From an uncultured bacterium (GTDB lineage: Bacteria > Planctomycetota > UBA1135 > UBA2386), in the NCBI GenBank assembly GCA_937906475.1, contig CALCZA010000080.1, forward strand, positions 1-55,115: DNA of 55,115 nt, written 5' to 3'. Of this stretch, positions 1 through 7,149 are shown piece by piece. The stretch's first letter is position 1; each line of letters opens with the position of its first letter. The position numbers were made by a program, and so were the translations under genes. Below the pieces are notes generated by a model. That model saw only the letters and a program-made list of their open reading frames with translations. It searched no databases and was not told where the DNA came from.

Positions 1-2
1 GC

Positions 3-1664
3 AACAACGCTAGCCGGACGTGGCTTGGCCCGCCGGAAGAGATCAACCCGTGGCTGGGCACGTGGGACCCGGTCGGCAGCTACTTTGATATCGGCGACCC
101 GTCGCAAGCTGGTTACCCGGCACCGGCAGACGGCACTCGCAGCTTAAATCAGTCGATCTTCGACAGTGTCGACAACCGCGTCACCGTCAACGAAGTGGAC
201 TTGACGACCGTCGGCGCGAGTTACTACTACGCGCTGCAATTGATTCACAAGGGTGAGAGCCTTGCCAACCGTGGCGATAACAACGCGCACCGTGGCATGA
301 ACCCGACGTTCAACGGCGGCAGTTGGAGCTTCTCGAACAACAGTGAAGGCCAGCAATTCGGTTCGGTTCTCAGTCGCTGGCCCGGCGCCACGGTCAACGT
401 CGAAAGCAACGGCGCCGATGACGGTCGCTTCTTTGTTGGTAGCAAGGTGACCAACCTCGGTGGTGGCAACTACCACTACGAGTACGCGATCCACAACGTC
501 GATAACAGTCGCGCTGGCGGCTCGTTCAGCATCCCGATCGACGCCTCGGCAGCTGCGACCAACTTCACGTTTGGTGACATCGATACCGATAGCAGCAACG
601 ACTGGAGCATGGCTCGCGTCGGCAACGAAGTCGTCTTCACGGCGACCGCCAGCAACCCAATCGAGTGGAACACGATCTACAACTTCGGCTTCGACGCGGA
701 CTTCGCGCCGGGCACGTCGCTGTGTGAGATCGGCGAAGCGCGTCCGGGTGCGGGCCTTATGTCCGTGTCTGTCGAGACCGAAGTCCCCGGTGCTTCGACC
801 ATATATAATGCGACCTTCACCAAGTTTGGCTCTGGTTGCCCAATCTCGCAGATGATCCCGATTGGCCAGTGCCAGCAGAGGAACGCACTTGGCGGCACCC
901 TGATCGGCACGACGTCGAGCGCCGATTACGTCTACAGCGTCCCGCAATCGAGTGCTGGCACGGTGATTGACTTCGACATCTTCACGCGCTCGACGACGGG
1001 CAGTTCGGTGACAGTGCCGGCCTACATTTACGGCAATGCTGGTTCGACGCCGTCGAATGTGCCGCTCGCGACGGGCACCATCACGGTTGGTCCGATCGCT
1101 GGATTTTACACCGCGTCGTTCCCGAGTCCGGTGTCGGTCAACGGCACCTATTACGTCGGGTTGGATGGCTCTAATCAGGACATCGTGCTCAGCGATCTGT
1201 CGACGGGAACGTTTGGCCTTGGCTACACCCGTGCGAATCCGGGCGCGGGCTGGAGCTTCCAGCTAATGAAGCCGTCGTGGCGAGTTCGCTGCACCAATCT
1301 GCCGCTGTTCCCCGTGCCGGTGCTTGATGCCGATGCGTTGCCGCTGATTGGCACGACCTACAACCTGACCCTGACCGATGCCGTGCCGTCGTCGTTAGCA
1401 GTGATGGTTTCGGGTCTGTCGAGCACGGGTCCCGTTGGCGTGCCGCTTCCGGGCGCACCTGGCTGTGATGTCTACGCCACGCCGACGGCTCTGGACCTGA
1501 CGACGATCTCGGCAACTGGCACCGCTAGCTCGCCGATCACGATTCCGAACTCGACGGTGTTCGCCGGCATCATCGCCTACCACCAGTGGGCGATTCTCGA
1601 TGTTGGCGCCAACCAGCTCGGCATCGTTATGTCGGACGCCGGTATCGCGACCGTTGGCCAGTAA
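3..1664 (+). CDS. Secreted planctomycete protein, 5'-truncated by the window edge
   Basis: The frame is open from base 3, so the real start lies upstream and 553 residues are visible. A GTG at 195 is in frame, but the codons before it read as normal protein (WLGPPEEINPWLGTW), so it is not the start. The composition is Gly/Ser/Thr/Asn-rich with few charges, typical of an exported beta-rich protein. A beta-sandwich-like stretch lies at about bases 930-1300. The last 120 or so residues form a separate module ending in IPNSTVFAGIIAYHQWAILD and a GANQLG motif. A recognisably related module ends the FG-GAP protein at 23571-25397 (PIPNNPSLVGDVGCFQYCYYD). I associate this tail with planctomycete secreted proteins. 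No catalytic motif was recognised. It is convergent with rsmE. The function is unknown; a cell-surface or extracellular role is inferred. Confidence 0.85.
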   Translation, partial: NNASRTWLGPPEEINPWLGTWDPVGSYFDIGDPSQAGYPAPADGTRSLNQSIFDSVDNRVTVNEVDLTTVGASYYYALQLIHKGESLANRGDNNAHRGMNPTFNGGSWSFSNNSEGQQFGSVLSRWPGATVNVESNGADDGRFFVGSKVTNLGGGNYHYEYAIHNVDNSRAGGSFSIPIDASAAATNFTFGDIDTDSSNDWSMARVGNEVVFTATASNPIEWNTIYNFGFDADFAPGTSLCEIGEARPGAGLMSVSVETEVPGASTIYNATFTKFGSGCPISQMIPIGQCQQRNALGGTLIGTTSSADYVYSVPQSSAGTVIDFDIFTRSTTGSSVTVPAYIYGNAGSTPSNVPLATGTITVGPIAGFYTASFPSPVSVNGTYYVGLDGSNQDIVLSDLSTGTFGLGYTRANPGAGWSFQLMKPSWRVRCTNLPLFPVPVLDADALPLIGTTYNLTLTDAVPSSLAVMVSGLSSTGPVGVPLPGAPGCDVYATPTALDLTTISATGTASSPITIPNSTVFAGIIAYHQWAILDVGANQLGIVMSDAGIATVGQ

Positions 1665-1724
1665 GACTGAAGACAGTCGCAGAATGCGCGCACGCCGACT
1701 AACCAGTAGGTGATGCGAACGGCA

Positions 1725-1756
1725 CGAGGTCGCCGCCCGGATGGGTGGTGACCTCG
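1725..1756. terminator. Hairpin between convergent genes (possible bidirectional terminator)
   Basis: A 10-bp stem (cgaggtcgcc at 1725-1734 with ggtgacctcg at 1747-1756, one G-U pair) closes a 12-nt loop. It lies in the 149-nt gap between the stop at 1664 (+) and the stop at 1814 (-). Neither strand carries a T-tract, so classical intrinsic termination is uncertain. Confidence 0.4.
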
Positions 1757-1813
1757 TTGCCTGTACCGGTTTCCCACGAGCTCCGCTCGCTGGTGCCGGA
1801 GTGGCGCGCTCGA

Positions 1814-2503
1814 CTACGTCGTGCCGCGCAGCAGAATCGCCGCACCAACCAATGCCGCCGTCTCAGTGCGCAGGATGTGCGCGCCAAACTTGACAGTCGC
1901 GAACCCAGCTGCTGCTGCTGCTTCACGTTCTTGCGGCGAGAACCCGCCCTCAGGCCCGATCAACAACACCGCAGCCACAGCGTCGCCGGCGAACTCGATT
2001 GGGCTGCCATCGGTGTCGGCGAGCAACCGCACTCCTTCCGGCGGTCGTTCTAGCAGCTTTGTCAGCTCGATCGGTTCGTGCACTTCGGGCAGCCAGGCTC
2101 GGGCGCATTGCCCAGCTGCGGCCGCGGCGACCTTGCGCCAGCGTTCGGCGCGCAGGCCCTGCGGACGGCTGCGTTCGGTCCATAATGGTTGCAAGCTCTG
2201 CACGCCGACCTCAGTCGCGTGCTCGACTAGCCAGTCCGCGCGGCTCGGGCGAGGCACAGCGAACGCCAGCGTGAGGGCCGGCTGCAGGGGTGGCTCCTGG
2301 GCAATTTCACCCAATTCGATGCCCACCAACTGCTTTTGCACGGCGGTGATCGTCGCTGTCGCGGTTCTGCCACGCCCGTCACCTACCCGCACGGTTTCGC
2401 CAACCCGAACTCGTAGCACGCGTGCCAAGTGGTGGGCTACGTCGCCAGAGAGGCTTGCTGGGCCTGGTGCTGGCAGTTCGGGCAGGTGGTAGAGGTTGGC
2501 CAA
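1814..2503 (-). CDS. rsmE: 16S rRNA (uracil-1498-N3)-methyltransferase RsmE
   Basis: This 229-residue protein is close to the usual 240 or so of the RsmE family, which methylates N3 of U1498 in 16S rRNA of the 30S subunit using SAM. The N-terminal PUA-like part holds the family signature HHLARVLRVRVGE at residues 25-37. The C-terminal SPOUT (trefoil-knot) part has the SAM-site motif LLIGPEGGFSPQERE and the ending RTETAALVGAAILL, both diagnostic of the family. The ATG at 2503 starts directly with MANLYHLPEL, as family members do. It is a single gene, convergent with the preceding secreted protein and divergent from the pseudopilin operon. The cytoplasmic housekeeping function is assigned with high confidence. 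Confidence 0.95.
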   Translation of the reverse strand: MANLYHLPELPAPGPASLSGDVAHHLARVLRVRVGETVRVGDGRGRTATATITAVQKQLVGIELGEIAQEPPLQPALTLAFAVPRPSRADWLVEHATEVGVQSLQPLWTERSRPQGLRAERWRKVAAAAAGQCARAWLPEVHEPIELTKLLERPPEGVRLLADTDGSPIEFAGDAVAAVLLIGPEGGFSPQEREAAAAAGFATVKFGAHILRTETAALVGAAILLRGTT

Positions 2504-2790
2504 TGTCTTCTGGTGGAGGGTGGCTGAATGGCGGGTCGGCGGCAGTTGTATCCCCCGTCACGGCCGACAGTACCTTGCGGTGTTGCCAGGGGAGGGTAGT
2601 TTGTTGCAGTCTTGTACCGGTTCCGTTGTCCGCGGCAACTGGTGTGAGATAGTTCGGCTGCTAGCGTCCGGCTTCAAGGCTTGGCTCTTTTCCGTTCGGT
2701 TCCAACCGTTCGGTGGCTGCGCTGACCGGTGCGCCCCCGCCGGTCAAAACAACGCCGCGTGCGTTGCCACGACCCCTCACCACAATAAAT

Positions 2791-4758
2791 ATGGCCAACT
2801 ACGTCCTCGAGATCCTTGATGGGGATCGCGCTGGCGAAGTTCTGCCCGTCGGCGATTCGATCATTCGGATCGGTCGCAAAGCGGGTAATGACATCGTCCT
2901 CAACGACGAGAAGACGTCGGGTGTGCACTGCGAGATTTTGCCGGAAGGCGATCGCTTGGTGCTCAAAGACCTCGGCTCGACGAACGGCACCTTCCTCGAT
3001 GGGAAGCGCCTTAACGAACTCGTGCTAACCCCTGGTGACGTCGTCACCATTGGTCGCACCAAGGTCAAGTTCCGCGACCAAGCGGAAGGCCCGGCCGGCA
3101 CGGATGCCGGTGAGTTTGCGATGGGCACGATCGACGCTGGCCGCCTGCAAAAGCGCGGTGGATCGATCGGCTTGATTGCCGTCTTACTATTGGTCGTCGC
3201 CGGTGGTGGTGGTTGGTATTGGTGGGACGGCCAGCAGCAGTCCACCGGCAACCCCGCTGGACCGAAGGTGGATGCCACGCCGTTGGCGGTTAGTGGCAAT
3301 CGACTATCGGGCGCGTCGGGTTCTTGCGAGAGCGGCGAGGGTTGGGCACTGCGCGTGGCAGGCATTGGCTTCCGTCCTGACGGGGAACCCAACTCCGGCT
3401 TGTCTTCGTTTACCGCGTATTTTGAAGAGGACGAGGACGACGGCGAAGCGAAGAGCATCAAGAGTGATGCTGATTTCGCGGTCATGCAGTTGGCCGAACC
3501 AATCGAGGTCTTCGCCGGGCGCTCGCTGACGGTGACCGGTCACTGTCGCACACTGGGCGGTGCCCAGATCGCGGTGCGTGCTCGGGTGTTCGCGAGTAGC
3601 GAAGACGTGCCGTTCCGCTTCTGCCACGGCACCAAGATGGCAGCCTACGCAGACTGGCAGCGCGTCGAAACGACTGTGACGGTGCCTGCCGGTTGCGACC
3701 GTTTGTTAGTCGAAGTCGTCGCGTTGTTGCCCAACAAGGATGCGGAAGCTTTGGTCGATGACCTTGCGGTGGTCGAAGGTGGCACCGCCAACGGCATCAA
3801 TGTGGCCCTGAAAGAGTCTGGGCAAACTGCGTTCGGGTTTGGTAGTTCGGTTGCCGTTCGTTCGACCGACAAGAGTAACCCTGGCACGGTGCTGGCGATC
3901 GAGCCCGATGCGGTGCCTGCCTCGATGGCGCGTATGCACAAAGCTGGGCATTGCGTGTTGTCTGACCTCGGCGTGAGCGTCGCCTGTACGGAGGTTGATG
4001 GTGGCCTTGAGATCGCCTTGACTGGCGCAGACACCATGCGATTTGTGATGCCGTCGGATGCCGCAGGAGGCTTGTTGATGGCCGACGATGGTGCGTTCGC
4101 ATCGGTAGCGGTGGAGGCTCAGGCGGCGGCCAAGAAGGTGCTGTTCGGCAGCCATGCAACTCGCGCCATGCTGCAGTTCGAAGGCCAGACGAACGGGCGC
4201 GGCGAGACTGGCAATGGTCGCTATCGCTTTGCGGTCGCCACCAACAAGGCGACCCTCTTGCTCGGTTTCCGCGCCGAACGCCAGCAAGCTGGTAGTCACG
4301 TGCGGACCGCAGAGTCGGTGCGTGCCGAAGGCCGTCCCGGGCACGCGCTCGACGAACTCTCGAAGCTGTTCCAGAACGTGCCGATGGATTCGGAGGCGCT
4401 TGCTAAGGCGAACAACCTTCGTCGCGAGATCCTCGAAGCGCAGTCCACGCAGGTTGCTACGTTGCAGCGGGACCTCGAAGAAGCTGAGTTCTTTACCACG
4501 CGAGGTGGGTTCGATCGTGTGGCTAGTGGTGTCGATGAATTGATCGCACTCTACGGCGAGCACAACGTTGAAGATTTGGCCGGGGTGCTTGCGCTGCAGG
4601 CTAAGGCTAAGGAGCGCTTGGTGGCCGTCGATCAAGCGACCTATGAAGTGCAGCGCACGAGACTGATCGCGTTGGCTGAAGCGTTTAGTTCGGTGCAGCA
4701 ACCGGCTCTTAAGAAACTCGTTACCGACTACATCGCGAGGCACCTGAATGGCAAGTAA
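2791..4758 (+). CDS. FHA-domain single-pass membrane protein, first gene of the pseudopilin operon
   Basis: I chose the ATG at 2791 because the FHA fold begins at once (MANYVLEILDGDRAGE). An upstream in-frame start would add 26 unconserved residues. The protein is then 655 residues. FHA domains bind phosphothreonine peptides, and the key residues are present: GR at 28-29, SGVH at 43-46 and GSTNGT at 62-67. A hydrophobic segment at about 124-145 should cross the membrane, placing FHA in the cytoplasm and about 500 residues outside. The exported part has a beta-sandwich-like region and a predicted helical end (about 540-655). The stop overlaps the next gene by 11 nt, so expression is probably coupled. 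A role as scaffold or phospho-signalling input for the secretion platform is inferred. No kinase gene is nearby. Confidence 0.88.
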   Translation: MANYVLEILDGDRAGEVLPVGDSIIRIGRKAGNDIVLNDEKTSGVHCEILPEGDRLVLKDLGSTNGTFLDGKRLNELVLTPGDVVTIGRTKVKFRDQAEGPAGTDAGEFAMGTIDAGRLQKRGGSIGLIAVLLLVVAGGGGWYWWDGQQQSTGNPAGPKVDATPLAVSGNRLSGASGSCESGEGWALRVAGIGFRPDGEPNSGLSSFTAYFEEDEDDGEAKSIKSDADFAVMQLAEPIEVFAGRSLTVTGHCRTLGGAQIAVRARVFASSEDVPFRFCHGTKMAAYADWQRVETTVTVPAGCDRLLVEVVALLPNKDAEALVDDLAVVEGGTANGINVALKESGQTAFGFGSSVAVRSTDKSNPGTVLAIEPDAVPASMARMHKAGHCVLSDLGVSVACTEVDGGLEIALTGADTMRFVMPSDAAGGLLMADDGAFASVAVEAQAAAKKVLFGSHATRAMLQFEGQTNGRGETGNGRYRFAVATNKATLLLGFRAERQQAGSHVRTAESVRAEGRPGHALDELSKLFQNVPMDSEALAKANNLRREILEAQSTQVATLQRDLEEAEFFTTRGGFDRVASGVDELIALYGEHNVEDLAGVLALQAKAKERLVAVDQATYEVQRTRLIALAEAFSSVQQPALKKLVTDYIARHLNGK

Positions 4759-6355
4759 AGCAACCGCCGTCGATATCGGCAGTCACAGCGCCAAGATCCT
4801 CGTCGCGCAGGAGGGCAAGCATGGCGTTAGCGTGTTGCGCTTCGCGGGTTTGCCCAACGCAGACGGTCGCGTGTCACTCGCTGATTCCGGTATTCCTTTG
4901 AAGGACAGCACGTGCGGTTTGGCCGGGCGTGACATGACGTTGCGATACAGTCAGGTGCCGCCGACGCCGGATTGGCAACTGCGCAACCTGATGGATCTCG
5001 AAATCCAAGATTTGGCGCAGCAGTCCGGTGGTGACTTGTCCGCCGACTACAACTTGCTGCCGCTCGATGACGAATCAGGCAGCGACACGGTGCTGTTGGC
5101 GCTCGCCAAGAACGAAGGCCTCGACCGCATGCAGGCCTTGGTCACCAGTGGTGGCGGTTCGGTGTCGGCATTCAGTCCGAACTGCACAGCGCTCTACAAC
5201 GCTTACCTGAAGTGCGGCCCGGTCGAAGAGGACACGGTTGTCGCGCTGGTCAATATCGGCCACGAGACGATCGACCTCGCTATCGTGCGCGGCACCGACC
5301 TGTTGTTTGCTCGCAACCTGACAAGTGGCACGAAGGGGCTCGACGACGCGATCGCGAGCAACTTCAACGTTAGCGTGCGCAAGGCAGAGGTGCTGAAGAA
5401 GGACCTGCTGGACCTCGATCCGCAGAGTCGCGGTAACTACAAGAGCGGCCAGGCCGAGAAGGTCACGATGGCGGCGATGAGCGCAGCGACGTCGATCCCG
5501 GCAGCGATCAGTTCTTCGCTTTCGTTCTGCAAGGCGCAGACCAAAATCTCCGACCTGCGCATCGATAAGGTTCTGATCTGTGGTGGTGGCGCTCGCTTGC
5601 GCGGCTTGCGCGGTCTGCTGCGCGAGAACCTGCGCTGCCCGGTCGAACAGTTCGATCCGTTCGCCAACCTCGACCTGAGCGCGCTGTCGCCCGAAGACGC
5701 TGAGCAGTTGCAGCAGATGCGGCATGAAGCCGTCGTCGCGCTGGGGCTTGCTGTCGGTCGCTTGGACGATTCGCTTTACTCGATCGAGATCCTGCCGGAA
5801 GCGGTGCGCAAGAAGCAGCGCTTCCAACAACGCACGATCTTCAACATCCTCGCTGGCGTCGTCATCGTCGCGTTGTTGTTCTTCAAGATGGAGAACAACA
5901 AGAAGGAGATGGCCTACAATAAGAGGTTCTCGAGCAAGCTCACCAGCAAGGTGGCTCGTGCGACGAATATCCACGATGAGGCCGAGGAGTTGTTGGCGGA
6001 GAATCAAGTTAACCGCGAACTCGTCGCATACCTGCGTCAGCGCGCATTGCCGCTGCACGGTGTGCTGCGCGTGCAGCGAGCGATCGGTAAGCATCTGTCG
6101 CCGCAACTCTGGGTCGAAAAACTCAGCGTTGGCGGTAGCCGAAGCCGCAATGGATCGACTTCGCCGCAAGTCGTTGTGCAAGTTGCTGCCAAAGAACTCA
6201 ACGGTGCGGATACCGGTCGCGTGTTGTCGGAGTTCAGTGAGAGCCTTAAATCTGATCCGGCTATGGCTGGGTTGCCCAACGCCAGTATGAGAGAGATGAA
6301 GAGCCAAGACAGCGCCCAGCGCGCTGAGATCACCGTCGATCTGGAGAGCAACTAA
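4748..6355 (+). CDS. PilM/GspL-like platform protein (actin-like domain plus PilN-like tail)
   Basis: This 535-residue protein has an N-terminal PilM/GspL actin-like fold. The phosphate-1 type motif VDIGSHSAKI is at residues 8-17, a second nucleotide-binding stretch LVNIGHETIDLAI is at about 166-178, and a glycine-rich LICGGGARLRGL is at about 276-287. One hydrophobic segment at about 364-379 follows, then a helical region and a PilN-like ferredoxin-type end (LSPQLWVEKLSVGG). In type IV pili, PilM (cytoplasmic) and PilN (membrane) are usually separate, whereas type II secretion has a fused GspL. This architecture is GspL-like. It overlaps the FHA gene by 11 nt and shares a TAATG stop/start with the next gene. 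Its likely role is to link the assembly ATPase to the periplasmic part of the machine. Confidence 0.9.
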   Translation: MASKATAVDIGSHSAKILVAQEGKHGVSVLRFAGLPNADGRVSLADSGIPLKDSTCGLAGRDMTLRYSQVPPTPDWQLRNLMDLEIQDLAQQSGGDLSADYNLLPLDDESGSDTVLLALAKNEGLDRMQALVTSGGGSVSAFSPNCTALYNAYLKCGPVEEDTVVALVNIGHETIDLAIVRGTDLLFARNLTSGTKGLDDAIASNFNVSVRKAEVLKKDLLDLDPQSRGNYKSGQAEKVTMAAMSAATSIPAAISSSLSFCKAQTKISDLRIDKVLICGGGARLRGLRGLLRENLRCPVEQFDPFANLDLSALSPEDAEQLQQMRHEAVVALGLAVGRLDDSLYSIEILPEAVRKKQRFQQRTIFNILAGVVIVALLFFKMENNKKEMAYNKRFSSKLTSKVARATNIHDEAEELLAENQVNRELVAYLRQRALPLHGVLRVQRAIGKHLSPQLWVEKLSVGGSRSRNGSTSPQVVVQVAAKELNGADTGRVLSEFSESLKSDPAMAGLPNASMREMKSQDSAQRAEITVDLESN

Positions 6356-7146
6356 TGGACGCTGGAGCCTTTGTTCAGGAGAACAAGAAGTGGTTGGTCG
6401 GTTGTGCGATCGGCGGTCTCGTTTGGATGATTGCTTCGAGCGTCATCGACAGCATCTACAGCAGTCGGGTTCGAGGCACGCCGCGTGGCGCGCTGAGCGA
6501 AGCGTACTCGCAGGACACGCTGGCTTCGGTGGTCACCGAAGGCGAACAACTGACCGCTGATCTCGCGCGACTGAAGACCGAGTTAGCCTTTGTCGTTGCG
6601 TCCGAATACAGCAAGTGGTCTGGCGACGCCGACCGGCACCTGTTCTTGCAGAGTCGCAAGTTGCGCCGGGCAGTGTCCGAGTCCGCCAGCGATCGTGATG
6701 TCACGGTCGATGAGAAGAACCTTGTTTGGGAGCCGGGCACTGGTGTCGACCAGATCCGTCGCATTCTATTCGGTCTCGACATCATTGACGAGATCCAGGC
6801 TCGTCTGTTCGACGCGCACGATCAGGCCAAGGCGCACGATGAAGATGCGATGGGCCTGTACGAGATCGACTCGATCAAGCTCGAAGCCTTGCGTAACCGT
6901 CGCAGTCGTGGCCGCAGTAATCGCCGCGGCGAGATCGATCTCGCCGATTGGGTCGCGCAGCAATCCGTGACGTTGGCGTTCCAAGCCGACGAGCCAACAA
7001 TCGCCATGTTCTTGGAGTCGTGTCGCAAGCCAAGCCGCACGTTGATTCTCGACAAACTGCAGGTGACCAAGCCCGCGCGCCCTGGTGAGCCAAGCCTCTG
7101 CAGGGCCACCCTCTCCGGCATCTCATTCCTGAAGAAGAAGGACTAA
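6355..7146 (+). CDS. GspM/PilO-like inner-membrane protein
   Basis: This 263-residue protein has one N-terminal transmembrane segment at about residues 13-31 (WLVGCAIGGLVWMIASS) after a short cytoplasmic tail. A predicted coiled coil (about 50-90) and an alpha/beta region follow. The size, topology and place directly after the PilM/GspL-like gene match PilO/GspM, which form the periplasmic part of the inner-membrane platform. Sequence similarity alone is too weak to prove this. The ATG shares its A with the upstream stop (TAATG), and GGAGAG lies upstream as a plausible ribosome-binding site. Residues 180-200 carry a basic RNRRSRGRSNRRGE patch, which is odd for a periplasmic domain. Confidence 0.75.
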   Translation: MDAGAFVQENKKWLVGCAIGGLVWMIASSVIDSIYSSRVRGTPRGALSEAYSQDTLASVVTEGEQLTADLARLKTELAFVVASEYSKWSGDADRHLFLQSRKLRRAVSESASDRDVTVDEKNLVWEPGTGVDQIRRILFGLDIIDEIQARLFDAHDQAKAHDEDAMGLYEIDSIKLEALRNRRSRGRSNRRGEIDLADWVAQQSVTLAFQADEPTIAMFLESCRKPSRTLILDKLQVTKPARPGEPSLCRATLSGISFLKKKD

Positions 7147-7149
7147 GCG

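Noticed and set aside
3706-4743. Minus-strand open frame (345 codons) opposite the FHA gene
   Set aside because: It is antisense to a supported gene, has unprotein-like composition and no start-site support.
5075-6307. Long minus-strand open frame (410 codons) opposite the GspL-like gene
   Set aside because: The frame lies wholly antisense to a gene with clear motifs, its translation is Arg/Gln/His-rich without domains, and G+C-rich coding DNA often leaves such frames open.
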